42,230 nucleotides of DNA from Firmicutes bacterium UBA3914 (GTDB taxonomy: Bacteria > Bacillota > Limnochordia > Darwinibacteriales > Darwinibacteriaceae): positions 1 to 42,230 of the forward strand of contig DGEY01000010.1 in the NCBI GenBank assembly GCA_002391385.1, in the 5' to 3' direction. Under the pieces are notes generated by a model, which ran no database searches, had not been told where the DNA came from, and saw nothing but the letters and a program-made list of their open reading frames with translations. Shown here one piece after another: positions 22,823-31,013 of this stretch. The stretch's first letter is position 1; the number at the start of each line of letters is the position of its first letter. Both the position numbers and the translations under genes were made by a program.

Positions 22823-24829
22823 TTGGAAAACCTGCGCCTTGACGATTTTACCCGCTACAAGTTCCTCTCTGGCATCAAGCACAGCCCCGCTGGGCGCCTG
22901 GCCTGCTTTGCCGTGCACCAGGCGGACCTGGAGGAAAACGGCTACCGCTCCCATCTTTGGCTCTACGACTTGGAAAAGGAGAGCTGCTTCCAGCTCACCG
23001 GGCTGGGCAAAGAGCAGGCCTTCACCTGGCTCAGCCCCGACGAGATCCTCTTTGCCTCCGTGAGGAACCCCAAAGATCTGAAGCGCCAGAAAAAGGGCGA
23101 GCAGTTTACAGTGTTCTATAAGATCCGCACAGAGGGCGGCGAAGCGGTGGAAGCCTTCCGCATCCCCCTGAAGGTGTTGGAGATCAAACCCCTCCCTGAA
23201 GAGCGCTTTCTCCTCACCGCCCTGTATAACCCCAGGCTCCCTGATTTGAGCAGCCTCCCCGAAGGGGAGCGGGCGGAAAAGCTTGGGCAGCTCGAAGAAG
23301 AGCGCAATTGCGAAGTACTGGAGGAAATCCCCTTCTGGAGCAACGGCCGGGGCTTTGTGAGCGGCTGCCGGGTGCGCCTCTATCTTTTCGATCTTAAAAC
23401 CAACGCCCTGGAACCCCTCACCAGGGAACTTGTGCAGGTGAGCAGCTTCCAATTGAACGAAGCCCGGGACCAGGCGGTGTTCATCGCCTCGGAGTACCAG
23501 GGCAAAGCCAAGCTCACAAGTGAAATCTACCTTGCCGATCTCAAAACGAAAGAGGTGCGGCGCCTCACCCCCGAAGGGACTTTCGCCTGGTTCCAGGCGT
23601 ACTTCCTGAACCAAGAGGAACTCATCTGCTACGGCACCGACCGCCAGCGCTTCGGCCTCAATGAAAACCCCCGCTTCTACCTGGTGAATCTGGAAAGCGG
23701 CGAGAAGACGCCCTTAACACCGGATCTGGACTGCAGCATCGGCAGTTCCGTGGGCTCCGACTGCCGCTACGGCGGAGGCCGAAGCAGCCAGCTCCACGGG
23801 GGCTACCTCTATTTCACCACCACCGAAGGCCACAGCTCCTATCTCAACCGCATCGACCGCAGCGGCCGGATTGAAAGGCTTACCGCGGCAGAAGGCTCCG
23901 TGGACAGCTTCAGCGTCCAGGGGGAAAGCATTCTCCTGATCGGCCTGCGGGAGCTGCGCCTCCAGGAGCTCTACTCCCTGGAAGCGGGCACGGAGCGCCA
24001 GCTTACAAGCTTCAATGCCTGGGTGCCAAGGGAGCGCAAGCTCTCCCGGCCGGAGCACCTCTCCTTCCAAACTGCCCCTGGAGTAACCATTGACGGCTGG
24101 GTGCTCAGGCCCGTGGATTATGTTCAGGGGCAAAAATACCCGGCCATCCTGGATATCCACGGCGGACCCAAGACAGTTTACGGCACGGTGTTCTTCCATG
24201 AAATGCAGTACTGGGCCAACGCAGGCTACTTCGTCTTTTTCTGCAACCCCCGGGGAAGCGACGGCAAGGGCAATGAGTTTGCCGATCTGCGGGGTAAATA
24301 CGGTACCGTGGACTACGATGATCTGATGCGCTTCACCGACCTGGTCCTGGAGCGCTATCCAGGTATCGACCCTGAGCGTCTGGGGGTTACCGGCGGCTCC
24401 TACGGCGGCTTTATGACCAACTGGATCATCGGCCAGACCCAGCGCTTTAAGGCCGCGGCCTCCCAGCGCAGCATCTCCAACTGGTTTTCCATGGGCGGCA
24501 CCACCGATATCGGCTTTTTCTTCACCCCGGATCAGATCGGGGCCACCCCCTGGAGCGATCCGGAAAAGCTCTGGGAGCACTCTCCCCTGAAGTATGCCCA
24601 TCGGGCTAAGACCCCCACCCTGTTCATCCACTCCGATCAGGACTACCGCTGCTGGCTGCCGGAGGCGCTGCAGATCTTCACCGCCCTCAAGTACCACGGC
24701 GTGGAAGCCAGGCTCTGCCTGTTCAAGGGGGAAAACCACGAACTGAGCCGCAGCGGCAAGCCCAAGGCCCGCATCCGCCGCCTGGAAGAAATCACGGGCT
24801 GGTTCAACCGCTTCCTGCAGCAGGGATAA
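22823..24829 (+). CDS. S9-family prolyl oligopeptidase / acylaminoacyl-peptidase
   Basis: Serine peptidase of 668 aa: an N-terminal beta-propeller (about residues 1-410) that filters substrates, then an alpha/beta hydrolase domain. The nucleophile elbow is GGSYGG (about residue 531), the Asp lies in HSDQDY and the His in GENHELSRSGKP, the layout of DppV/acylaminoacyl peptidases. No signal peptide is present, so it acts on short peptides in the cytoplasm, together with pepA. TTG 22823 is chosen because GAAGGGA lies 9 bases upstream; TTG 22817 is too close. The TTGACA at 22716 may be its -35, but the -10 is weak. Confidence 0.9.
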   Translation: MENLRLDDFTRYKFLSGIKHSPAGRLACFAVHQADLEENGYRSHLWLYDLEKESCFQLTGLGKEQAFTWLSPDEILFASVRNPKDLKRQKKGEQFTVFYKIRTEGGEAVEAFRIPLKVLEIKPLPEERFLLTALYNPRLPDLSSLPEGERAEKLGQLEEERNCEVLEEIPFWSNGRGFVSGCRVRLYLFDLKTNALEPLTRELVQVSSFQLNEARDQAVFIASEYQGKAKLTSEIYLADLKTKEVRRLTPEGTFAWFQAYFLNQEELICYGTDRQRFGLNENPRFYLVNLESGEKTPLTPDLDCSIGSSVGSDCRYGGGRSSQLHGGYLYFTTTEGHSSYLNRIDRSGRIERLTAAEGSVDSFSVQGESILLIGLRELRLQELYSLEAGTERQLTSFNAWVPRERKLSRPEHLSFQTAPGVTIDGWVLRPVDYVQGQKYPAILDIHGGPKTVYGTVFFHEMQYWANAGYFVFFCNPRGSDGKGNEFADLRGKYGTVDYDDLMRFTDLVLERYPGIDPERLGVTGGSYGGFMTNWIIGQTQRFKAAASQRSISNWFSMGGTTDIGFFFTPDQIGATPWSDPEKLWEHSPLKYAHRAKTPTLFIHSDQDYRCWLPEALQIFTALKYHGVEARLCLFKGENHELSRSGKPKARIRRLEEITGWFNRFLQQG

Positions 24830-24830
24830 C

Positions 24831-24860
24831 AAAAACCGGGGAGCTTCTCCCCGGTTCTCC
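24831..24860. terminator. Bidirectional terminator between S9 peptidase and HAD genes
   Basis: The 9-bp stem AACCGGGGA (24834-24842) and TCCCCGGTT (24848-24856) has the loop GCTTC and A-rich and T-rich flanks on opposite sides. Confidence 0.85.
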
Positions 24861-25468
24861 TATTCCTGCAAGATATAATTGAGCTCCAGCCTGAGCTGGT
24901 CCGAGCTTTGGTAGTGGATGCCCCTGATCCCAAATTCACTGGCGGCAGCCAAATTGGCCAGGGAATCATCGATAAAGACACACTCCTCCGGGAGCAGGGC
25001 GTAGCTGGCCAGGAGGATCTGGTAGATGGCCGGTTCCGGTTTGAGGGCCTGGTGCTGGTAGGAGATGACCATCCCGTCAAAGAGGCTGAACCACTGGTAT
25101 TTACCATACACATGCTCAAAAGCTGCCCGGTGGAAGTTGGAGAGGATGTAGAGGCGGTAGCCCGACTTTTTCAGGCTGCGCACCACCTCCACGTTGGAGG
25201 GGATGGGTTTGAGGATGCTGAACGCGTCAGCGAAGGTGAGGCGGATCTCCGGGGCCAGATCCGGATACTGCCTGGTTAACCTGGCCACAGCTTCTTCCTG
25301 GGTGAGTACGCCCCGATCCAGCATGTACCATTCAGGGCTGGAGAAAACCGCTCTGTGCAGGCGCCTCACCAGCTCCGGATCTTCAAACAGGCCTGCCAGG
25401 TATTCACCGGGGTTGAACTTCAAAAGCACATTCCCTAGGTCAAAGATGAGGTTTTGGATCTTGCGCAC
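24860..25468 (-). CDS. HAD-superfamily hydrolase (YihX-like phosphatase)
   Basis: Protein of 202 aa. Motif I is FDLGNVLL (nucleophile Asp with Asn two positions before Val, rather than the usual DxD), motif II is ILSNFH, motif III is the Lys in ALKPEPAIY, and motif IV is FIDDSLANL. This is the layout of the YihX/epoxide-hydrolase-N group, several of which dephosphorylate sugar phosphates such as glucose-1-phosphate. Such an activity would fit the cellobiose phosphorylase in the window, but it is only a guess. GTG 25468 is chosen because AGGGGCGG lies just upstream; the longer frame has no better start. Confidence 0.85.
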   Translation of the reverse strand: MRKIQNLIFDLGNVLLKFNPGEYLAGLFEDPELVRRLHRAVFSSPEWYMLDRGVLTQEEAVARLTRQYPDLAPEIRLTFADAFSILKPIPSNVEVVRSLKKSGYRLYILSNFHRAAFEHVYGKYQWFSLFDGMVISYQHQALKPEPAIYQILLASYALLPEECVFIDDSLANLAAASEFGIRGIHYQSSDQLRLELNYILQE

Positions 25469-25632
25469 ACAACCGCCCCTCAGCTGCAAAGTGGATACCC
25501 TGTTTCTTCGCCTCCCCACCCCGCTAATCCTGCCGGGCGGTGAAATTCGTACCGATTGGCCCCCCAGGTGTGAAGGGAAATGCTCCGGGGGCTGGAAAAT
25601 ACAAGTAAACTCTGGGGAAGGAGGTGAGAGGC

Positions 25633-26352
25633 TTGCCCAAAAAACTAGGCCTGCACCTGGCGGTGCTCCTGGTTTTGGCGCTGCTGGCCGCACCTGTGCA
25701 GGCGGTGGACTACGCAGAGGTTGATGCCCTCATCGTGAGCAAGGACTTGGCCAAGATCCAAAGGGCGGTTGAGCTTCTGGAAGAGCACCTGGCAGCCCAG
25801 CCCGATGATGGAGAGGCGCTCTGGCTCGCGGGCAAGGCCTATCTGTACCTGGGCGACCGCACCGAGGAAGGTAGGCTGCAGGTTTTCGAAAAGGGGAAGG
25901 AGTACGCGGATCGGGCCGTGGAGCTGGTCCCCAACTCCCCCGATGCCCACTACTGGCTCTCCGCCCTGATCGGCCGGATCGGCCAGACCAGGGGTATCCT
26001 CAGCAGCTTGTTTATGGTCCGCCCCATGAAAGATGCGCTGGATCGGGTGTTGGAGCTTGATCCCAACTACGCCCCGGCCTACTGGGTGCTCAGCCAGCTC
26101 TACCAGCAGGCACCGGGCTTTCCCCTGAGCATCGGCAACAAGAAGCTGGCTCTGGAAAACGCCCAGCGTGCTGTGGAACTGGCCCCAGATGAGCTGGAGT
26201 TCCAGCTGCAGCTGGCCCGGGCCCTGGATCACAACGGCCAGAAGGAGGAAGGAAGAAAACTCCTCCAGGAAATCAGGGCCAATCCCAAGCTGGAAGAGGA
26301 CCCCGACCTGCTGAAGGAAGTGGAAGAGCAGGCGGCGGAGTGGAAGCTCTAG
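25633..26352 (+). CDS. Exported TPR protein (TatT/TRAP-associated-like)
   Basis: Protein of 239 aa with a signal peptide (KKLGLHLAVLLVLALLAAPVQA) and at least three tetratricopeptide-like repeats (about residues 35-70, 90-140, 165-215), including DPNYAPAYWVLSQLY and AVELAPDELEFQLQLA. The YWLSALIGRIGQTRG segment resembles TatT-type TPR proteins found with periplasmic binding systems, but no transporter gene is next to it. TTG 25633 is chosen because AAGGAGG lies 8 bases upstream, while GTG 25624 lies inside that site. Its stop overlaps that of the convergent DUF4097-like gene. Confidence 0.8.
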   Translation: MPKKLGLHLAVLLVLALLAAPVQAVDYAEVDALIVSKDLAKIQRAVELLEEHLAAQPDDGEALWLAGKAYLYLGDRTEEGRLQVFEKGKEYADRAVELVPNSPDAHYWLSALIGRIGQTRGILSSLFMVRPMKDALDRVLELDPNYAPAYWVLSQLYQQAPGFPLSIGNKKLALENAQRAVELAPDELEFQLQLARALDHNGQKEEGRKLLQEIRANPKLEEDPDLLKEVEEQAAEWKL

Positions 26353-27110
26353 TAGCCTAAAACAGTGATGGAACCATTGCTGGTGGTGAGCTCCAGGCGG
26401 GGACCTGCTCCGCTGTGGAGCACCACCTCTTTTTGTCCGGCGATGCGGTGCTCACCTAAAAGCACCTCCACCCTGCCGTTGGAGGTGACCGCCCACAGCA
26501 GGCCCTGGGTGCTGTGGGGCATGCGCAAACTGATGGACCCGTTGCTGGTTCTGATGCGGTGCTCCCCTGCCCCAGCCAGCTCCAGCTGGCCTTCCACCCG
26601 TCCGTTGCTGGTGGTCAGGGTGCTGGGGCCGCTGAAGACCAGCTTAGCAAACTGGATGGGGCCGTTGGAGGTGCGCAGATCCAGCTGCCCGGCGGCTTCC
26701 CCTAAAGCGATCCCGCCGTTGCCGGTGCTAAGCTGGAGCCGGCCCCGGAAAGGAGTGCGGATGCGGATGCCTCCGTTGGAAGTTTTGGCCGCCAGCTCCT
26801 TAGGCTACTCCCCAGGCGCGTAGATGGTGAAGCGCACCTGGCTGCTGAACACTCCCCAGGCTCCCTGGGGCCCCTCCGCCCGCAGCAGGAGGCGCTCCCC
26901 TTGGCGCTCTTCCACCACTTTGATCTCGGCCAAGATCCTTTCTACACTCCCCCGGCTCAGCCCCCCGGCTGACTTTTCCGCCACCACCCGGGGCTTTCCG
27001 CCAGCCAGGGGTTCCCAGAGAATCCCACCGTTATACCCCCGCAGCGCGAGGCTCTTGATCTCCGGGTCCAGGGGAAACTCCCCCGCCGGCTGCTTTGTGG
27101 AAAAGAGCAT
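26349..27110 (-). pseudogene. DUF4097-like beta-repeat protein interrupted by in-frame TAG
   Basis: One continuous reading frame of 253 sense and nonsense codons, broken at codon 102 by TAG (26805-26807). The first 101 residues (LFSTKQPAGEF...TIYAPGE) form an N-terminal region; after the amber the same frame runs on for 151 residues with seven repeats of the type TSNGxI (KTSNGGI, STGNGGI, RTSNGPI, TTSNGRV, RTSNGSI, VTSNGRV, TTSNGSI), the pattern of DUF4097 adhesin-like beta-helix proteins. ATG 27110 has AGGGAAG 8 bases upstream. It could be a recent pseudogene, a readthrough gene, or a one-base error (for example CAG to TAG). Function in this family is poorly known. Confidence 0.75.
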
Positions 27111-27242
27111 GCTGTTCACTTCCCTTCTTGGTCCTGCCTCCAGTCTACCCACCCCCGCTTCCCCTGCCCAGGGGCTGCGAGAGGACTTCTCCTCCGCCTG
27201 GAGTAGGATCTTGCACATTTTTCCAAACCAAGGAGGAAAACC

Positions 27243-27267
27243 ATTCCTTAGCGGCGAAGTAAGGATT
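27243..27267 (+). promoter_or_regulatory. 25-bp dyad before tpx, shared with sodA
   Basis: ATTCCTTA (27243-27250), nine bases, TAAGGATT (27260-27267). The half-site and 8-9-8 geometry are the same as in the sodA leader (13234-13258), and it likewise sits just before the ribosome binding site (AAAGGAGG). The nine-base centres differ, so the arms are what is shared. Confidence 0.55.
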
Positions 27268-27290
27268 AATTGGCGAAAGGAGGCCAAACC

Positions 27291-27797
27291 ATGGAAAAGC
27301 GTAAGGTGAAAATGAAAGGTCAAGAACTAAGTGTACGGGGCCCCAGGCTGAACGTGGGCCAGCAGGCGCCGGACTTTCGGTTGGTGGATAACGAGTTCAA
27401 CCCCAAGACCCTGGGGGATTTCGGCCGGCAGGTGAAACTCGTGAGCATCGTCCCCTCCCTGGACACGGGGGTGTGCGATGCCCAGACCAGGCGCTTCAAC
27501 GAAGAGCTCAGTGGACTTCCGGGCGCGGTGGCCATCACCGTGAGCGTCGATCTGCCCTTTGCCCAGAAGCGCTGGTGCGGTGCGGCAGGTCTGGAGCAGG
27601 CGGTTACCCTCTCCGACCACTACGATGTCTCCTTCGGCGAGGCCTACGGTGTGCTCATTGAGGAGCTGCGCCTGTTGGCCCGGGCTGTTTTGGTCTTGGA
27701 TCAGGACAACATTATCCGCTACACCGAGTACCTGGAAGAGATCTCCTCCCATCCCGACTACGCGGCGGCGCTGAAGGCAGTCAAGGAACTGCTCTAG
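27291..27797 (+). CDS. tpx: Thiol peroxidase (atypical 2-Cys peroxiredoxin)
   Basis: Cytoplasmic peroxidase of 168 aa that reduces hydrogen peroxide and alkyl peroxides with electrons from thioredoxin. The peroxidatic Cys is in PSLDTGVCDAQT (about residue 62) and the resolving Cys in KRWCGAAG (about residue 97), the Tpx arrangement. The family start GPRLNVGQQAPDF is near residue 17. ATG with AAAGGAGG 6-7 bases upstream. It differs from prxU in having both thiols and no selenocysteine, so the two peroxidases are complementary. The dyad it shares with sodA suggests common control. Confidence 0.95.
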   Translation: MEKRKVKMKGQELSVRGPRLNVGQQAPDFRLVDNEFNPKTLGDFGRQVKLVSIVPSLDTGVCDAQTRRFNEELSGLPGAVAITVSVDLPFAQKRWCGAAGLEQAVTLSDHYDVSFGEAYGVLIEELRLLARAVLVLDQDNIIRYTEYLEEISSHPDYAAALKAVKELL

Positions 27798-27838
27798 GCG
27801 GAGCCTATCTCAGCCGCAAGGCCTGCTGCAAAAACCAT

Positions 27839-27898
27839 CCCTTGACCGGGGACTACGCCCAAGCCAGGAGCTAAACTAGGGGTAGAACCGGTCAAGGG
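27839..27898 (+). promoter_or_regulatory. 11-bp inverted repeat masking a ribosome binding site
   Basis: CCCTTGACCGG (27839-27849) and CCGGTCAAGGG (27888-27898) are perfect complements separated by 38 bases. The right arm overlaps AGGGAGGTG, the ribosome binding site of the small gene at 27910. Folding of the RNA would hide it, suggesting translational control. Confidence 0.5.
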
Positions 27899-27909
27899 AG
27901 GTGCAGAAC

Positions 27910-28086
27910 TTGTTTTTCCACTACGACCACAACATCTATGAACTGGAAGCTGCAGGCAAGCTCCAGGAGGCAGGATCGAGGACCGCCGGGAGCAGGCGGG
28001 AGAAAAAGGCGCCAACCCCCAAGGACAAGCAGCAAAAAGCATGGCGGCGGCTGCCGGGGGCTGCCCGCCGCCAAAGTAGATCATAA
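27910..28086 (+). CDS. Small very basic protein, unknown function
   Basis: Hypothetical protein of 58 aa. TTG 27910 has AGGGAGGTG 7 bases upstream; GTG 27901 lies within that site. The N-terminal part (FFHYDHNIYELEAAGKLQ) is aromatic and acidic, and the rest is rich in Arg, Lys and Ala. A terminator begins at the stop codon, which supports transcription of a real gene. No family was recognised; a nucleic-acid-binding role would fit the charge but is speculation. Confidence 0.5.
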   Translation: MFFHYDHNIYELEAAGKLQEAGSRTAGSRREKKAPTPKDKQQKAWRRLPGAARRQSRS

Positions 28087-28117
28087 AGCCGGGCTAAGTG
28101 GGCTGCCCGGCTTTTTT
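28086..28117. terminator. Terminator after the small basic protein gene
   Basis: AAGCCGGGC (28086-28094) and GCCCGGCTT (28105-28113) form a 9-bp stem followed by TTTT on the plus strand. It also lies at the end of the convergent zinc-ribbon gene. Confidence 0.88.
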
Positions 28118-29047
28118 CTATCCATCCCAACGTGCCAACAGGTTGCGGCAGAGATGCGCTGTGCCGATGCCGACGATGGGCCCGGTGACGATGGTTCCCA
28201 AACCGGCCAGGAACACCCCCACCGCGATCAGCACCGCCCCCACAACTACAAAGCCCAGCACGGAGCCGAAGTTGTTCAGCACCAGCTGCACGCTGACATT
28301 CATGGCCCGCAGGGGGCCCAAGCCGTGGGCCACCACGAGATAGGGCACAAAAACCAAAAAGATCATGACCGCAATGCCCACCCCAGGCCACAGGTCCCAG
28401 GCCAGATCCGCCAGGAGGCCCGTGAACAGCGAAGCGCCCACGAAGGGGAGCAGGCGATCGCCGCCGCTGAACAGCTGTCCGAAGGTGGCGGGCTGACCTG
28501 CCGCCAGGGCGCTGTGGATCTTCACCAGCCCCACCAAGAGCCACTGCAGCGCCAGATAAACCCCGAGGCCAAAAAGCAAAGCCGAGCCAGGCGCCATCCT
28601 CAGGAAGTAGCCTACGCCGCGCCTCAAGGGGTAATACCGGTAGCTGCCGAACAGACCGTAGGCCAAAAGGGCAGCCAGAAGAACCATCGCCACCCCGAAG
28701 AGAAAGATCCCCACATGCAGCCCCGCCCGGGAGGTGAAACCCCGCCAGCCGGCCCGCAGGGCCGCGGCAACAAGGCCCTCCTGGCCTTGCCCGGATCCCG
28801 GGGCAGCCTGGAGGCTGCTGCGGCAGTGCTTGCAGATCACCGCTTCCCCGTGGATCAGTTCCCGACAGTAGGGGCAGCGTTTGGTGGGCTCGGGGCTTTC
28901 CCGCCAGCCGCAGCTGGAGCAGCCGCCGTGGCCCCGCCAGCACCCCTCGTGAAGGACCGCCCCACAGCTGGGACAGACCACAATGGGTTTGCCGGGCTCC
29001 ACCGCCCCCCGGCAGTGGGCACAGCTATCACTAAGGTAGCCAGCCAT
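28118..29047 (-). CDS. RING-like / zinc-ribbon membrane protein
   Basis: Protein of 309 aa. The N terminus holds a RING-like cysteine array (CAHC...CPSC...CWRGH...CSSC, about residues 9-46) and then a zinc ribbon CPYC...CKHC (about 57-76). A linker leads to a membrane domain of about six helices (about 105-300), Ala/Gly/Leu-rich and ending GTAHLCRNLLARWDG. Prokaryotic RING-type zinc domains are often fused to membrane regions and are thought to mediate protein contacts or membrane quality control, but this protein has no assigned role. ATG 29047 has GGGGTGGAGAAG directly upstream. Confidence 0.7.
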   Translation of the reverse strand: MAGYLSDSCAHCRGAVEPGKPIVVCPSCGAVLHEGCWRGHGGCSSCGWRESPEPTKRCPYCRELIHGEAVICKHCRSSLQAAPGSGQGQEGLVAAALRAGWRGFTSRAGLHVGIFLFGVAMVLLAALLAYGLFGSYRYYPLRRGVGYFLRMAPGSALLFGLGVYLALQWLLVGLVKIHSALAAGQPATFGQLFSGGDRLLPFVGASLFTGLLADLAWDLWPGVGIAVMIFLVFVPYLVVAHGLGPLRAMNVSVQLVLNNFGSVLGFVVVGAVLIAVGVFLAGLGTIVTGPIVGIGTAHLCRNLLARWDG

Positions 29048-29073
29048 CTTCTCCACCCCTTCCCTCAAGGGCT

Positions 29074-29592
29074 CTAGCCCCGGTTCCAGGTCACCATCTC
29101 CTCCAAGGCCTGGCGCTTTTTCTGGGGCACAGGACCCTCCCCAGGGTAGCCCAGGGGGATGAGGACAATGGGTTCCAGATGTTCCGGGAGGTCCAAAACT
29201 TCCCGCACCCGCTGGGCATCGAAGGCACATACCCAGCAGGTGCCCAGGCCCAGCTCTGCAGCGGCCAGGATCAGGTGGTCCACGGCGATGGCCACATCCA
29301 CATCGCAGTGATCCTTCCCGTCCCGGCGCTTCCAGGATTTCTGGTGATCCCCGCAGGCCACAATAAGTACCGAGGCCGCCTGCAGCCACTCCCCGCGGTA
29401 GGCCCCGCAGAGTTCCGCCCGTAAAGCATCATCGGTGGCCACGATAAAGTGCCAGGGCTGGTAGTTCACCGCGCTGGGGGCGAGCCTCGCCGCCTCCAGA
29501 ACCTTAAGGATCTTCTCCCTTTCCACCGGCTTAGGGCTGAAGGTGCGCACCGAATGGCGCCTGGCCACTAGCTCCAAAAAAGAACTGGACAT
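29074..29592 (-). CDS. Nitroreductase-family FMN oxidoreductase
   Basis: Flavin enzyme of 172 aa that transfers electrons from NAD(P)H to nitro, quinone or similar acceptors. The family opening RRHSVRTFSPKPV (FMN phosphate contact), APSAVNYQPWHF, and ELGLGTCWVCAFD followed by PLGYPGEG are all present. It belongs to the small single-domain group common in anaerobes, for which substrates are rarely known. AAAGGAGG lies before the ATG, and the zinc-ribbon gene follows on the same strand. Confidence 0.9.
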   Translation of the reverse strand: MSSSFLELVARRHSVRTFSPKPVEREKILKVLEAARLAPSAVNYQPWHFIVATDDALRAELCGAYRGEWLQAASVLIVACGDHQKSWKRRDGKDHCDVDVAIAVDHLILAAAELGLGTCWVCAFDAQRVREVLDLPEHLEPIVLIPLGYPGEGPVPQKKRQALEEMVTWNRG

Positions 29593-29608
29593 ACTGATCC
29601 TCCTTTAC

Positions 29609-30937
29609 TCAGCGTTCCAGGGCCTCTCTTTTGGCCCGCTTAACCACATACAAAGCCTGATCCGCCCGCTCCAGGGCCTCCTGGAAGCTCTGATCACCGG
29701 GCTCAAAGCGGGCCGCTCCCAGGGAAATGGAGATCTGCACAAGCTCCCCGTCAAAGCTGAAGGATAGGGCGGAAACGGCCTGGACCATGCTCTCGCCCAG
29801 CTGTGGACCCTGGCCCCAGGCCAGCACCACAAACTCATCTCCACCCCAGCGGATGATCTCGCCGGCGCCCCCCAAAGCCCGCCGCACCGCGGCGGCCACC
29901 ATCTGGAGCACCTGATCGCCCGCGGAGTGCCCGTAGGAATCATTGATCTGCTTGAGGCGGTCCAGATCGAACATGAAAAGATCGGGGCTCTCCTCCCCCC
30001 CTTGAAAGGCGGCGAAGGCACTGCTCAAAGCCTCCACACCGGCCCGACGGCTTTTCGCCCCCGTGAGCAGATCCTCGCTCACCGCCAGCTCCAGCTGGTC
30101 GGTGTGCCGGCGGAAGAAGAGGTATTCCACCAAGACCACCAGGCCCAGGGCGGCCACCACCACAAGGACCAGGATCAGCACCAGGCGCAGGGAAAGGAGC
30201 ACCAGGAGCTTTCCCCCCGCAGCCTCCCCCGGGGAGAGGTAACCCTGGAGCTCCGCCGGGTGCACCCCCATGGTGATCCGCCAGCCAAACTCCTCGTACC
30301 AGCGGGAATAGCTGAGGCCTTGGTCTGGCTCTGCGCCTCCCGGCCCTTTGCTGATGGAAAGCCACATGCCCCGCCCAAGCTGCTGCCGGGCCAGCTGCTC
30401 CCGCACGGCTTCCCTGAGGCGGGCTTCTAGAAAGCTGCGGCTCACCCCCCACAGGGCCTCCAGATCCCCATGCACCAGCTCTTCGTAGAAGGCGAAGAAA
30501 ACCGCGGGATCCCCACCCCGCAGCTCGCCGGCGCCATAGAGGAGCTCACCTGTGGCCCTGTTCCAGAGCACCCCGGTTAGCTCCGGCGTCCCTTCCATAA
30601 GTTCCCGGAAGGAGCTGGGCAGCCTTGCGGGGTCAAGGGCAAGCTCTAACTCGAAAAGCTGCCTGCGCCCGGCGGCAAGGTTCGCCAAGCGCTGGAGCTC
30701 CGCTTCCTTCAACCCCTGGATTTCCAGTACCAGGTTATCCACGCTCACCTGGAGGAAGTCCTCCTGCATCTCCCGGACGATGCGTTCCATCTCGTGCAAG
30801 TAGATGCCGGCCACGCGCTGGAAGGACAGCCAGAAGGCGCAGCCGCTGGCGATACAGATCAAGAGCACCAAAACCCCCAGGACTGTTCCTTGGGTGTGCT
30901 TGTCCACCATAGCTCTCCAGCGCCGCCTTAGCCCCAT
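29609..30937 (-). CDS. Membrane-bound diguanylate cyclase (GGDEF)
   Basis: Protein of 442 aa: a helix at about 18-38, an extracellular sensor (about 40-250, Cache-like), a second helix (about 252-280) and a C-terminal GGDEF domain (about 295-440). The active site RWGGDEFVV is intact, as are FDLDRLKQIND (metal Asp) and GHSAGDQVLQ, so it should make c-di-GMP from two GTP. The inhibitory I-site RxxD normally nine residues before GGDEF is missing (GGAG), so product inhibition at that site is unlikely. It would oppose the two EAL proteins of the window. Confidence 0.92.
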   Translation of the reverse strand: MGLRRRWRAMVDKHTQGTVLGVLVLLICIASGCAFWLSFQRVAGIYLHEMERIVREMQEDFLQVSVDNLVLEIQGLKEAELQRLANLAAGRRQLFELELALDPARLPSSFRELMEGTPELTGVLWNRATGELLYGAGELRGGDPAVFFAFYEELVHGDLEALWGVSRSFLEARLREAVREQLARQQLGRGMWLSISKGPGGAEPDQGLSYSRWYEEFGWRITMGVHPAELQGYLSPGEAAGGKLLVLLSLRLVLILVLVVVAALGLVVLVEYLFFRRHTDQLELAVSEDLLTGAKSRRAGVEALSSAFAAFQGGEESPDLFMFDLDRLKQINDSYGHSAGDQVLQMVAAAVRRALGGAGEIIRWGGDEFVVLAWGQGPQLGESMVQAVSALSFSFDGELVQISISLGAARFEPGDQSFQEALERADQALYVVKRAKREALER

Positions 30938-31013
30938 GGCAAACTCCCTCTACTCAGCTTTTCTGCTGCACTCTATTCACCGTGGGGCGGCGCTTTCCCT
31001 GCTTTTTCCATAG

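Noticed and set aside
27936..28943. A 335-codon minus-strand frame overlapping the zinc-ribbon gene
   Set aside because: Low-complexity Gly/Arg/Pro-rich translation; the overlapping frame has clear zinc and membrane signatures.
29048..29389. Upstream extension of the zinc-ribbon gene
   Set aside because: It would overlap the nitroreductase, and ATG 29047 has a good ribosome binding site right before the cysteine array.
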